From Phycisphaerales bacterium (GTDB lineage: Bacteria > Planctomycetota > Phycisphaerae > Phycisphaerales > SM1A02), in assembly GCA_028278245.1 (NCBI GenBank), contig JANQEQ010000168.1, positions 44,633 through 108,632 of the forward strand: DNA of 64,000 nt. Reading direction: 5' to 3'. Positions within the stretch are counted from its first letter, which is position 1. Every line of letters begins with the position of its first letter. This document shows, piece by piece, positions 34,754 to 43,380 of the stretch. Under the pieces are notes generated by a model that made no database searches, was not told the origin of the DNA, and was given only the letters and a program-made list of their open reading frames with translations. Made by a program: the position numbers and the translations under genes.

Positions 34754-35119
34754 TCAGATGTGTTCAAGGTCATCGGCTTCGATAGTGTGTGCGTGCTGCA
34801 CATCGCCCGTGTTGCGAACCGTAACCGGTTCGAAGAGTAGGACACTGGCTTGTCCATGGGCTACAGGCCGATGCTCGACACCACGGGGAACGATGCAGAA
34901 CTCGCCTTCTTCCAATGGGACTACACGATCCCGGAGTTGGATGTCGACATGACCGTCCAGAACGAGGAACAACTCATCCTCGTGCTCGTGGGTGTGCCAG
35001 ACATACTCATCTTGAAACTTCACAACCTTCACGTACTGTCCGTTGAGTTCCCCGACGATTTTTGGAACCCAGACTTCGGTAAAGCACTGAAGCTTATCTT
35101 TTAAGTTAATAGCTTCCAT
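34754..35119 (-). CDS. Small cupin-domain protein
   Basis: The 121-residue single cupin has WHTHEHEDELFLVLDG (first motif, metal ligands HxHxxxxE) and GEFCIVPRGVEHRPVA (second motif with the last His). Single cupins of this size may be enzymes (dioxygenase, isomerase) or sensors. The 5' side, about 230 bases before the next gene, carries a decayed DUF6868 copy. Confidence 0.82.
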   Translation of the reverse strand: MEAINLKDKLQCFTEVWVPKIVGELNGQYVKVVKFQDEYVWHTHEHEDELFLVLDGHVDIQLRDRVVPLEEGEFCIVPRGVEHRPVAHGQASVLLFEPVTVRNTGDVQHAHTIEADDLEHI

Positions 35120-35217
35120 ACATTACCTCCTTGCCCATCAATGCTCATAATTTGTTCCTGTCTTTTTGTCGGTCAATCGATACCCTTCCATTGCTGATAG
35201 AGTATACCGTACTGGCG

Positions 35218-35296
35218 TGTTCAATTACGTTCACTCTCTTCAATTGTACCCGACGATCGACAGAGCCGCGTTGGGAGCAAGTAAATCACCACGTCA
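35218..35296 (-). pseudogene. Decayed fragment of a DUF6868 gene
   Basis: This 79-base stretch is a degraded copy of the 3' part of the intact DUF6868 gene at 36461-36709. It aligns with 36439-36560: about 80% identity in the first 58 bases, then 17 identical bases (35280-35296 versus 36544-36560), with a deletion of 43 bases between. Since 43 is not a multiple of three, the reading frame is broken: DVVIY remains in one frame and the C-terminal IVGYN-stop in another. Confidence 0.75.
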
Positions 35297-35347
35297 TGGA
35301 TTGCTCGTCGTTGGAGTAGTCGAGATAGTAAAAAAAAGCATTGGCAA

Positions 35348-36316
35348 TTAATAATTTCGTGGGAAGGATCGCCGCAGCAATTCAAGGCTTTTCGGGATAG
35401 CAGTTTGATAGTCTTCCATTCCTTCAAACTCGAGCGATATCCATCCTCGATAACCGTGCTTGTTTAGAATACGCCCAATCCGCGGGTAGTCCAGGTCGAG
35501 CGTATACCATTGACCACCGCCGTAGTAGGTTTTTGCCTGCACCAGCACAGTCCGTAAAGCCATTTTCTCAAGCCGTTCGTACGGATCTTCGAGAAAGTTC
35601 CCGGTATCTGTCGTTATCTGAAGCCATGGTGAGTTAACCGCGTCCACGATTCGCAGGATACCCTCGGGGGTAAGACCCAGTCCCCAATGATTTTCCAGCC
35701 CGAGCACGACACCACAACGCTCAGCGGTTGGCAGACACTTCTCGAACGCTTCGATCACCCATGGGTACGCATCTTCATCAGTGTAACCCTCGATTGGAGA
35801 CTCGACACCTCGGTTTGCCATGAGTTCATCAAAGTCCCTGGAAGTCCCCCATGTTCCAGTGTTTACTCGCATCGTCGGGATTCCGAGATCGTAAGCTATC
35901 TCGATCTGTGCAATCGTGCGGTCAATGTTGAACGACCTCTTCTCCGCATCCGGCGTTACGAAACCCTGGTGCGTCGAGAGTCCGATGATCGGCAGCCCGA
36001 GTCGCTGGGCTCGCCTTTTGTATGCCATGAGACGGGAGCGGCTGAGAAGATTATTTTGCTCAATCTGGTACAGCAGGAATTCGATACCGTCGAAGCCAAA
36101 CTCGTCTGCAACGTCGATGCACTGATCCATATCCCTCAGTTCTTTGTTGCGGAACCGCCAGAGAGAATAAGTAGAGAGCGCGATGGGATGTGTTTGTCGA
36201 GCGCCGGAGTTCGCTGGAGGCGATGAATCGTCACGGACCTGGCTGAGGGCCGATGTGATTGGGATCAGCGATACAGCAGCACCGGTGGCAAGGAAATGAC
36301 GACGGGTATCAACCAT
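35348..36316 (-). CDS. Tat-exported sugar phosphate isomerase/epimerase (xylose isomerase-like TIM barrel)
   Basis: I take the ATG at 36316, placing a twin-arginine signal (DTRRHFLATGAAVSLIP) at the N-terminus; product 322 residues. The AP endonuclease-2 barrel follows: IALSTYSLWRF, CIDVADEFGFDGIEFL, GIPTMRVNTGTWG, GVVLGLENHWGLG, TDTGNF and GWISLEFEG. Metal ligands Glu, Asp, His and Glu are apparent in these blocks. Exported members in Planctomycetota accompany sugar-degrading lipoproteins. The gene lies between an intact DUF6868 gene and its decayed copy, which suggests local duplication. Confidence 0.85.
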   Translation of the reverse strand: MVDTRRHFLATGAAVSLIPITSALSQVRDDSSPPANSGARQTHPIALSTYSLWRFRNKELRDMDQCIDVADEFGFDGIEFLLYQIEQNNLLSRSRLMAYKRRAQRLGLPIIGLSTHQGFVTPDAEKRSFNIDRTIAQIEIAYDLGIPTMRVNTGTWGTSRDFDELMANRGVESPIEGYTDEDAYPWVIEAFEKCLPTAERCGVVLGLENHWGLGLTPEGILRIVDAVNSPWLQITTDTGNFLEDPYERLEKMALRTVLVQAKTYYGGGQWYTLDLDYPRIGRILNKHGYRGWISLEFEGMEDYQTAIPKSLELLRRSFPRNY

Positions 36317-36460
36317 GAGTTTATCCTTCGAAGAAACAGAGTGACCGATCGTATCAGTTTCCCTCGCCTTGACAATAACTGAAGCATGTCTTGCGACCAT
36401 GAATCATGCATGGACTACCTGAGCATTCCATGCTGTCGTGTTCAATCGCGCTCGTCCTTG

Positions 36461-36709
36461 TCAATTGTGCCCGACGATCAGCAGCGCCACGTAGGGGACG
36501 ACATTGAAGGTCAGGAAGAAGATCTTGAACAGCCCCAGGAACGAGTAAATCACCACGTCAAAGGTCGCTTGTGGTATGGGAAACCATTTGCTCTGCGTAC
36601 GGTACACCAGGTTCGGGGCGAGTATGAGCATGATGGTCCACAGTACCAACAGTGCCCCGTTGATAATCGTGCACCACATAAAGAAGCGAGTGAATGCTTC
36701 AATATCCAT
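36461..36709 (-). CDS. DUF6868 small membrane protein
   Basis: The 82-residue protein begins MDIEAFTRFFMWCTIINGAL and has two hydrophobic spans, LLVLWTIMLILAPNLVY and FLGLFKIFFLTFNVVPYVAL, matching DUF6868 by order and sequence. AAGGA precedes the ATG. Function is unknown. Its degraded partial duplicate is at 35218-35296. Confidence 0.82.
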   Translation of the reverse strand: MDIEAFTRFFMWCTIINGALLVLWTIMLILAPNLVYRTQSKWFPIPQATFDVVIYSFLGLFKIFFLTFNVVPYVALLIVGHN

Positions 36710-36832
36710 GATGTCATTCCTTTATTTTTCACGATTGATGCAGCCCAGATGCGGTTCCTAATATTACATTCACACCAATTGAATCAATCTTCCGAGCTTT
36801 CTTGTTCATGAATCTACAAAATTTGAAATAAG

Positions 36833-37375
36833 CTAATCAGTCACATCGTCCCCACTTTCAATCGGTGGAGACTTTACCCCGGACAAGTTACTCGCATCAA
36901 AATGTGACTTCGGAGCTTCTCTCCTCAGCCTCATAAACTCATCCTGCCACAACATACTCAACTCCTCAGCGATGACCCACACTCCGTCTTGACCAAGAAT
37001 CTGGTAAAATCCGCTGTGATAACTCACCGCCAATTGAAACTCCTCTCCATCATCGGTGGCCACAATCGCCAACCACGAACCCATCCAATGGTTGCCGTAC
37101 CAATGTCGCCGCCGTGTATACGTTGCGCTATTCACAGATGCTCGAAAGAGATCCATGTCGACAAAAGTTGCGTGACTCCATTCGTTTCTGCATTCTACAT
37201 AATCTGTATTATGTACATTATATGCGTCATAGTAGACCCTAACAGAATGAGCTCCCACTGCGTAATTAATCGGAATCGATTCAGGCTCACGCATTATCCA
37301 ATACAGTAAGAAACACAGGGTTGGGAGCCCCACAAGACCGAATACTACAAGGTATGTTCTTCTGATACGCATCAT
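36833..37375 (-). CDS. Hypothetical membrane-anchored protein, 180 aa
   Basis: The ATG at 37375 starts a protein with one N-terminal membrane helix (LVVFGLVGLPTLCFLLYWIM) and a polar outside domain rich in Tyr, Trp and His (RRRHWYGNHWMGSWLAIVA). I do not recognise the family. The ATG overlaps (ATGA) the stop of a zinc-ribbon remnant just upstream, hinting that it once followed another Zn-ribbon membrane gene. Confidence 0.6.
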   Translation of the reverse strand: MMRIRRTYLVVFGLVGLPTLCFLLYWIMREPESIPINYAVGAHSVRVYYDAYNVHNTDYVECRNEWSHATFVDMDLFRASVNSATYTRRRHWYGNHWMGSWLAIVATDDGEEFQLAVSYHSGFYQILGQDGVWVIAEELSMLWQDEFMRLRREAPKSHFDASNLSGVKSPPIESGDDVTD

Positions 37376-37425
37376 TCCGTCACCTTCCCCCTCCCCCACC
37401 CGCATTCGGGGCAACACCGTTGCAG
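37372..37425 (-). pseudogene. Remnant of a zinc-ribbon gene C-terminus
   Basis: In a frame not used by either neighbour, the bases encode LQRCCPECGWGRGKVTE and a stop, closely resembling the ends of the membrane proteins at 37837-38565 and 43381-44070 (CPECGWKRRE, CPECGWRRQE). The TGA overlaps the next gene's ATG in the same way as the intact copy overlaps its own downstream gene. Only these 17 codons survive. Confidence 0.6.
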
Positions 37426-37429
37426 AGAT

Positions 37430-37840
37430 TTACGATGTAATTCTAACAATCACAAATCCTTCGCTTTGGTGGTGCAGTGTAAATGAATCAAATCCTAAGA
37501 TTTCACCGATCCTGGCTTTGCTCACATTTTCAATAGTTATGCCACAGACATATATCTTGTCCCACGGCCTAGGGGATGAATATTCATTATGATGCAGATT
37601 GATCGTTCCCAAATCCTGATAGAAAGTTTCGATCCTTTCCTCTCGACCGTTAATTAACGTCACACCCTGTAACGGTGAATAATCGCTTTTTTCACGATCC
37701 CAAACTGTTTGTACTGCTTGTTCGTTATGCTGAGATCTGACAATCCATACATAAGCTTTGCGAGATAGAGACCACAGATCCCCATCGAAATGTGTGTCCA
37801 AAATGAAATAGACAACATGTTCTTCGATAGGATCCTTCAT
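37430..37840 (-). CDS. Hypothetical protein, 136 aa
   Basis: I do not recognise this family. The product is soluble and mixed alpha/beta, with YFILDTHFDGDLWSLSRKAYVW at the N-terminal side and VIVRITS at the end, and no signal peptide. It overlaps the stop of the Zn-ribbon membrane gene by four bases (ATGA), so expression is coupled to it. Confidence 0.55.
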   Translation of the reverse strand: MKDPIEEHVVYFILDTHFDGDLWSLSRKAYVWIVRSQHNEQAVQTVWDREKSDYSPLQGVTLINGREERIETFYQDLGTINLHHNEYSSPRPWDKIYVCGITIENVSKARIGEILGFDSFTLHHQSEGFVIVRITS

Positions 37841-38565
37841 TGCTCAACCTCATGCTTTACTTCCCTCCTCTTCCATCCGCATTCGGGGCAGCCGGAGTCG
37901 AGGTCACCGCGGAGGTTGTAGCCACACTTGATGCAATAGCCATGTCTGATACGAATGTAGCGGCGAAGTACGAATGGGCCGAAGAATATCAGCCAAATGA
38001 CAACGGCATAGAAGATTGTATTTATGGCAAAACCGTACCATATGATTCCTAACGGCAGGATGTACTGTTGCTTAAAGAACGGCCAATCAACCAACCATGC
38101 CCGTTCCAATTCATCATCCAGAAGTACGCGAAGTGGATCCGAGCCCTTATATGGGTGAAAAGGGGAGTTCATATTTAACCGTGACCACAATGAAACGGCT
38201 GGCCAACCACTGGCCTGTTCATACCATCTCAAGTCTCCCAAAAACTCTCCAAGTTGATAGTTTTGAGATGGAATCCTATTCCACCACTCAGTTATAGAGT
38301 TAGCGTTTACAAATTCTTCATACTTCGGTATCAAAGCTGATTCTTTCGGTAACACCGACGAAAGAAAGTAAACATAACCCCATCGCTCACATCTAATAAA
38401 CATCCAGACACATTTATCATCGAGTTTACTTACCGCTGTCCGAGAACTCCAGCCAACTTCTCGTGTTGGCAGAATCAACGTACATCCCCACGCTACCAGA
38501 ACATTCACCACCGTGCCGAGCAGCAGGAAAATCAGAACTGTGAAGATTCGACGCTGTAAACGCAT
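37837..38565 (-). CDS. Membrane protein with C-terminal zinc ribbon
   Basis: The ATG at 38565 has AGGGG 6-10 bases upstream; longer in-frame starts at 38586 and 38616 look less likely. The 242-residue product has an N-terminal helix (TVLIFLLLGTVVNVLVAW), an extracytoplasmic region of about 130 residues, a second helix after GIIWYGFAINTIFY, and a cytoplasmic ribbon CIKCGYNLRG...CPECGWKRR. This architecture recurs across Planctomycetota. The function is unknown. A paralogue lies at 43381-44070. Confidence 0.65.
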   Translation of the reverse strand: MRLQRRIFTVLIFLLLGTVVNVLVAWGCTLILPTREVGWSSRTAVSKLDDKCVWMFIRCERWGYVYFLSSVLPKESALIPKYEEFVNANSITEWWNRIPSQNYQLGEFLGDLRWYEQASGWPAVSLWSRLNMNSPFHPYKGSDPLRVLLDDELERAWLVDWPFFKQQYILPLGIIWYGFAINTIFYAVVIWLIFFGPFVLRRYIRIRHGYCIKCGYNLRGDLDSGCPECGWKRREVKHEVEQ

Positions 38566-38712
38566 ACCAGCCCCCTTGATGACCATGCGCGAAAGAGTAC
38601 GTGAGACAATACTCACAAGATTGGATGATACAGTTTAAACGATCGTGGAGTCGATAAACGACCAAAATGAACTATCATTTTGACGGTTACAATTGATTCC
38701 AAGCCGAATGTC

Positions 38713-39480
38713 ATGTTCAGATTCTTCAAGCGATATCGCAGAAAGAAACTACTGGCTCAGCCCTTCCCGGCTGACTGGAAATCTGTACTGCATAAAGATG
38801 TCGCTCTGTATCGAACACTCGATCGCCCCGAGAAGACGAAACTGCATGATGATTTACGTATCTTTATCGACGAGCACCATTGGGAATCGGCACGTGACTT
38901 TGAACTCACTGAAGAGATGAAAGTCATCATCGCAGCCCAGGCGTGTTTATTGACGCTTGGTCACGAGGATGACCATTGTCTGCGTGTGCGAGGGATACTC
39001 GTTCTCCCATCATCTTATGAGGTTCAGAATCACCGCATGGGAGACAGCCCTGTTGTGAGTGAGAGCTTTCGCGCCTCCGGCCACACCTCGATGCACGGGC
39101 CGGTGGTTCTGTCGTGGATGGATGTCTACCGGGATAGTCGCAACGAACGCGATGGTCGTAATGTTGTCCTTCATGAATTCGCTCACCGCCTGGACATGTG
39201 CGATGGTCTGGCCGACGGTATGCCGCCGGCTCGCAATCGTCAGCAATATCTTCGCTGGCAACAAACCATGGTTGATGCCTTCGAAAAGCTTCAATTCAAC
39301 ACCGACATGGGATTGTCGACTGTTATCAGGAGCTATGGCGCAACGAATCCCACAGAGTTCTTCGCTGTGGTAACGGAAGCGTTTTTCGAGAAGCCGACTC
39401 GATTACAAAATGAAGAACCGGATCTGTATGGCGTCCTGCGCGAGTTCTACCGGCAGGATCCAGCCCGGCGTGGATATTGA
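38713..39480 (+). CDS. mtfA: MtfA-like zinc metallopeptidase
   Basis: From the ATG at 38713 the 255-residue protein matches MtfA (DgsA anti-repressor, glucose PTS regulation in E. coli): PADWKSVL at the start, SHMHGPVVLSWMDV-type HTSMHGPVVLSWMDV, and the zinc-binding HEFAHRLDMCDG, with a downstream Glu in EFFAVVTEAFFE as third ligand. The peptidase is cytoplasmic. Mlc itself may be absent in this lineage, so the target is unknown. Confidence 0.85.
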   Translation: MFRFFKRYRRKKLLAQPFPADWKSVLHKDVALYRTLDRPEKTKLHDDLRIFIDEHHWESARDFELTEEMKVIIAAQACLLTLGHEDDHCLRVRGILVLPSSYEVQNHRMGDSPVVSESFRASGHTSMHGPVVLSWMDVYRDSRNERDGRNVVLHEFAHRLDMCDGLADGMPPARNRQQYLRWQQTMVDAFEKLQFNTDMGLSTVIRSYGATNPTEFFAVVTEAFFEKPTRLQNEEPDLYGVLREFYRQDPARRGY

Positions 39481-39680
39481 AATCTGCGAATCACCATTAC
39501 TCGCACGGTCCCCACATGCCGAGGAGTGTGAGGAACGATACCACTTCGGAATGCTATTCAACGGCTAGTAGGGCCGCTCCAAGGAAAATCTACGTGGCAT
39601 TCCTCTTCATGACATTCATGGGAATACGAGAGGTAACACTGGCCCAAATCGTCTAGTTAGAATATGACCAAAAATGATAA

Positions 39681-39700
39681 GCCCCTGCAATTGCAGGGGC
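39681..39700 (-). terminator. Rho-independent terminator of tRNA-Asp
   Basis: A perfect 20-base palindrome (8 GC-rich pairs closed by AATT), immediately downstream of the tRNA on the minus strand and followed by a T-rich run ending TTTTT. Spacing from the mature 3' end is 9 bases. Confidence 0.8.
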
Positions 39701-39709
39701 TTTCAGAAG

Positions 39710-39783
39710 CGAGGCGGACGGGACTCGAACCCGCAACCACTGGATCGACAGTCCAGGACTCTAACCAATTGAGCTACCGCCCC
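39710..39783 (-). tRNA. tRNA-Asp (anticodon GTC)
   Basis: A 74-base cloverleaf folds on the minus strand. The acceptor stem GGGGCGG pairs with CCGCCTC (one G-U), discriminator G73 as expected for Asp; the D arm has GCTC...GAGT; the anticodon loop CTGTCGA is closed by CTGGA/TCCAG; and the T arm is GCGGG TTCGAGT CCCGT. CCA is not encoded. A terminator follows. Confidence 0.95.
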
Positions 39784-39908
39784 TTCCTGATACTTTCATA
39801 CTCCTTCAAACAGGTTGACGCCGCATTTTAACCGCCTCCAGAAAGGTGTCAAGAATCGTTTCCCAGCCTCATTCCACCCAAATCCTCATCTCAAGCCTGG
39901 ATACACCT

Positions 39909-39950
39909 CACAACCACGGAGCCGCTACTCCTGCCGGCTCACGGGTTGTG
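39909..39950. repeat. Long imperfect inverted repeat with T-run, terminator-like
   Basis: Two 16-base arms pair at 13 positions around a 10-base loop (CACAACC...GGAGCCG against CGGCTC...GGTTGTG), with a three-base internal loop. The plus-strand side continues GTTTTCATCT. It lies 94 bases beyond the end of the minus-strand gene 40045-40398 and may end transcripts there, although the T-run favours plus-strand reading. Confidence 0.45.
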
Positions 39951-40044
39951 GTTTTCATCTCACGTCAATTACCAGTCTTCGTATCTCAATCTGAGGATAT
40001 CTACGCGCAAGATGTCAAAACAGCCTTTCTAGATCGTAAATTGC

Positions 40045-40398
40045 TTAGCGAGGTCTGCGAAGTGCGCAGAGGTACGCCAAGCAGAGCATGCTGAGAGTGC
40101 CCGCACCGGGGACTGTTCCGCAGGTCAGATTGTCAACCCACAGTTCCTGATCGGAACCACCTGTCAGTCCACAATTGTCGATCCCCGAAAAGCCGTCTGT
40201 CGTCGGTGCCCCGTCTGACCAGTAAAACGTATCACACTGCAATCCTTCTCCCCCATAGATCTCTGAGTCGTTGAAGTGGTACAACGTACCGAGCGTGAGA
40301 TCTTCATAACCGACATACCCCGCATCCGCGCTGGTGTGGAACAGGAATAACGATCCTATAGCAGCAACCACGGCCGCCCAGCATTTCTTATTGTGCAT
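40045..40398 (-). CDS. Short secreted protein with PEP-CTERM-like tail
   Basis: The ATG at 40398 follows GAGGAG. The 117-residue product has a signal peptide (AAIGSLFLFHTSADA), a small beta-rich region with three cysteines (LQCDTFYW, IDNCGL, NLTCG) and the tail VPGAGTLSMLCLAYLCALRRPR-type end: Pro-Gly-Ala-Gly, hydrophobic helix, Arg cluster. This is the same class of sorting signal as at 31018-31623. The domain itself is not recognised. Confidence 0.75.
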   Translation of the reverse strand: MHNKKCWAAVVAAIGSLFLFHTSADAGYVGYEDLTLGTLYHFNDSEIYGGEGLQCDTFYWSDGAPTTDGFSGIDNCGLTGGSDQELWVDNLTCGTVPGAGTLSMLCLAYLCALRRPR

Positions 40399-40508
40399 GG
40401 TCACTCCTCTCTTCTCATAACCACGCTGATTGTCCGTCAACCCAAAAAAGTACACCGAATCTCACGTGTTGCAACTGTTTTCTCGGGAACAATAGAGAAT
40501 TGCGCAAA

Positions 40509-43379
40509 TCACTTGGCATCGATCCAACAGGTCGAGCTTGCGGAATCGACCACCAGCGGGACGTCCAGCGGCATAGCCGATTCCATCTTTTTGACGATAA
40601 CTTCCTGCAGCTTCTCGGCTTGTGACTTCGGTGCTTCGAACACCAGCTCATCATGGATTTGCAGGAGCATCAATACCTGCGAATCGGTGGGAGAAAGATC
40701 ACGATAGAGCTGGATCATGGCAATTTTAATGAGATCGGCTGCCGATCCCTGCACGACGGTATTGATTGCCAGACGCTCTGCCAGGGCACGTTGCTGCCGA
40801 TTCGCAGACCTGATCTGGGGTATTGCCCGCCGCCGGTGGAGAATCGTTTCGACGTATCCCTGCATTTCGGCTTGTTGGACGCATTCGGCAAGGAATGCAT
40901 TGATCCCGTTGTATCGTGCCTTGTAATCATCAATGATCTGGCCGGCGTAGGTAATGGAAATATCGCTACCCAATCGGCGTGATAATCCGAAAGGCGTAAT
41001 TCCATAGACGATTCCGAAGTTGACCATCTTTGCCGTGGAACGCTGATCGAAAGTCACCTCATCCAGAGGCACATCAAATACTTCCGCCGCCACAGCGGTA
41101 TGAATATCCAATCCATCACGAAACGCCTGTATGAGTGCCTGATCCTGTGAAAGGTGGGCAAGCAGGCGTAATTCAATCTGAGAGTAATCTGCCGTGATAA
41201 GCACATGGCCGGGAGCAGCGACAAACGCTCGGCGGATCTCTCTGCCGATCTCCGTGCGGATCGGGATATTCTGCAGATTCGGGCTTGAGGAGCTGAGCCG
41301 ACCCGTCGCGGTCACTGTTTGATTGAACGATGCATGCACTCGCTTCGTCTGGGGATTAATGTCCTTCTTCAAAGCTACAAGATATGTGTTCACAAGCTTC
41401 GTAAGTTGGCGGTATTCGATGATCATCTCAGGCAGGGGCGTATCGACCGAAGGATCCTCAGCCAGTTTCTCAAGCACTTCCTGATCGGTGGACGGCCCGG
41501 TTTTACGACGCTTGATCACCTTCAAGCCCAGCCCCGGTGGATCCTGATCGGGACGGTTGAAGAGCACCTGCGCCAGTTGCTTGGGAGAATCCGGATTAAA
41601 TCCCCCTCCCCCACTTACCCCACCCACCTCCTCCGGCGTGGCGTGTCTGATCTGATCACGCAGATCTTCAATCCGTTGATTCAACTGCTCACATTGCCGA
41701 TCAAGTTCATCGGGGTTAACGGTAATGCCGTTGTATTCCAGCTCCGCCAGGACAGGAACCAGCGGCATCTCAACCGTATCAAAAAGTTCACGTAAACCCA
41801 TTGCATCCAATTGCGGCAGCAGAACATTTCGCAGTCGCAAAGTAATATCCGCATCCTCTGCGGCGTACGGTGCGGCTTGTTCCAACGGAACTTTGTCAAA
41901 TGTGATCTGGGATTTACCGGTGCCGATCAATTCCGATATAGGAATGCAGGTATAATTCAACAGCGACAATGCCAGCACATCGAGCTTGTGACTCGACCGA
42001 GTGGCATCAATGACATAACTCGCCACCATCGTGTCAAAACCGTTGAAACTCCCCTTCTCGGTCAGATCCAGCCCATTGTGACGCAACACGTTGAGATCAT
42101 ATTTGAGATTGTGGCCAATCTTGAGAATCTTCGTATCCATCAGCACCGGACGCAGAATTTCAAGAACACTATCGGTGCTCAGATGTTTATGTGGGGGGGG
42201 TGAGTGCGTGGGGATGTAATATCCGGTACCGGTTTTGAGGGAAATGGAGACGCCACACAACTGCGCCTGTCGGGGGAACAGGGAATCCGTTTCCGTATCA
42301 ACTGCGCATTCACCTGCTTTGCATATCTGTTTGACAAGATTCTGAAGCTGCATTTTTGTAGTGATGATCTGATAATCAGCTGTTGTCGTGGTGCTGTCTG
42401 AGCCGGCAGGTTCTGCAGGGAACAAGCCTTCACTATCAACGGTAGCAGGCGGCTTTTTGGCCGTGGCTTTCGCAATTTCATCACCGGTCAGTGCTTTCAG
42501 CGTCCGCAGATGTTGATTGAATCCAAGCTGGTTGAATTCTGCCTCAAGCTCATCGATCTGCAACGCATCCGGTTTGTATTGCGCCTCGGTGAGATCAAAT
42601 TCAAATTTGAGGTCATCCTTCAATGTGACAAGCTGCTGATTGAGTTTCAGCTTTTCCTGCGATTCGATGATGTTGTCGCGCTTTTTCCCTTTGATCTGGT
42701 CAATATTTTTGAGCAGGTTTTTGATTGAACCGTACTCGAGGATCAGTTGGGCAGCCGTCTTGGGGCCGATTCCCGGTACGCCGGGGATGTTGTCGGAACT
42801 GTCACCCATGAGTGAGAGAATGTCGATGACATGTTCAGGTTTCACTCCCTCAGTTTTGAATAATGCCGACGGCTCTACCAGTTCATCCTTGTGAGGATCG
42901 AAGAGTTCTACACCGTCTTGAAGGATCTGGGTGAGATCCTTATCCCGGGAGAGAATGCGGACGGTGCGCTTTTTCGGATCAACGAGTCGCTTGGCCAGTG
43001 TCGCCAGCACATCATCGGCTTCAACTTCCTCTACGCCGATCACAGGTACCTGCATCAATCTCAATAATTCAAGACAACGCTCCACCTGCGGGTGAAAATC
43101 CTCCGGCGTCTCCTTCCGTTGCGCTTTATAATCCGGATAGATTTCACTGCGGAATGTCTCCTTATCACCCGATACGTCAATCGCCACTGCCAGGTAGTCC
43201 GGCGGATTATCGCGCAGCAGCTTGAGGAGCATCCCCATGAACCCGAATGTCATGTTCGTCGGTTCGCCGGTGACCGGACTGCTCATTCCAGAACGAATGG
43301 CATAGTACGCGCGGAAAAACTGCGCATGCCCGTCAATGAGATATACCAATGATCGCTGGTCATCACTTGCCATAATCAC
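40509..43379 (-). CDS. polA: DNA polymerase I
   Basis: The 956-residue enzyme has three domains. A 5'-3' exonuclease (1-300; LIDGHAQFFRAYYAIR, VEADDVLATLA, GDSSDNIPGVPGIGPKTA). An intact proofreading domain (about 330-520; AVDTETDSLFP, HNLKYDLNVL, YAAEDADITLRL). The polymerase has motif A VLITADYSQIELRLLAHLSQ, motif B RSTAKMVNFGIVYGITPFG and motif C LLQIHDELVFEAP. It performs Okazaki-fragment and repair synthesis. An ATG two codons in is an alternative start. The gene lies one base after the Zn-ribbon gene's stop. Confidence 0.97.
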   Translation of the reverse strand: MIMASDDQRSLVYLIDGHAQFFRAYYAIRSGMSSPVTGEPTNMTFGFMGMLLKLLRDNPPDYLAVAIDVSGDKETFRSEIYPDYKAQRKETPEDFHPQVERCLELLRLMQVPVIGVEEVEADDVLATLAKRLVDPKKRTVRILSRDKDLTQILQDGVELFDPHKDELVEPSALFKTEGVKPEHVIDILSLMGDSSDNIPGVPGIGPKTAAQLILEYGSIKNLLKNIDQIKGKKRDNIIESQEKLKLNQQLVTLKDDLKFEFDLTEAQYKPDALQIDELEAEFNQLGFNQHLRTLKALTGDEIAKATAKKPPATVDSEGLFPAEPAGSDSTTTTADYQIITTKMQLQNLVKQICKAGECAVDTETDSLFPRQAQLCGVSISLKTGTGYYIPTHSPPPHKHLSTDSVLEILRPVLMDTKILKIGHNLKYDLNVLRHNGLDLTEKGSFNGFDTMVASYVIDATRSSHKLDVLALSLLNYTCIPISELIGTGKSQITFDKVPLEQAAPYAAEDADITLRLRNVLLPQLDAMGLRELFDTVEMPLVPVLAELEYNGITVNPDELDRQCEQLNQRIEDLRDQIRHATPEEVGGVSGGGGFNPDSPKQLAQVLFNRPDQDPPGLGLKVIKRRKTGPSTDQEVLEKLAEDPSVDTPLPEMIIEYRQLTKLVNTYLVALKKDINPQTKRVHASFNQTVTATGRLSSSSPNLQNIPIRTEIGREIRRAFVAAPGHVLITADYSQIELRLLAHLSQDQALIQAFRDGLDIHTAVAAEVFDVPLDEVTFDQRSTAKMVNFGIVYGITPFGLSRRLGSDISITYAGQIIDDYKARYNGINAFLAECVQQAEMQGYVETILHRRRAIPQIRSANRQQRALAERLAINTVVQGSAADLIKIAMIQLYRDLSPTDSQVLMLLQIHDELVFEAPKSQAEKLQEVIVKKMESAMPLDVPLVVDSASSTCWIDAK

Positions 43380-43380
43380 A

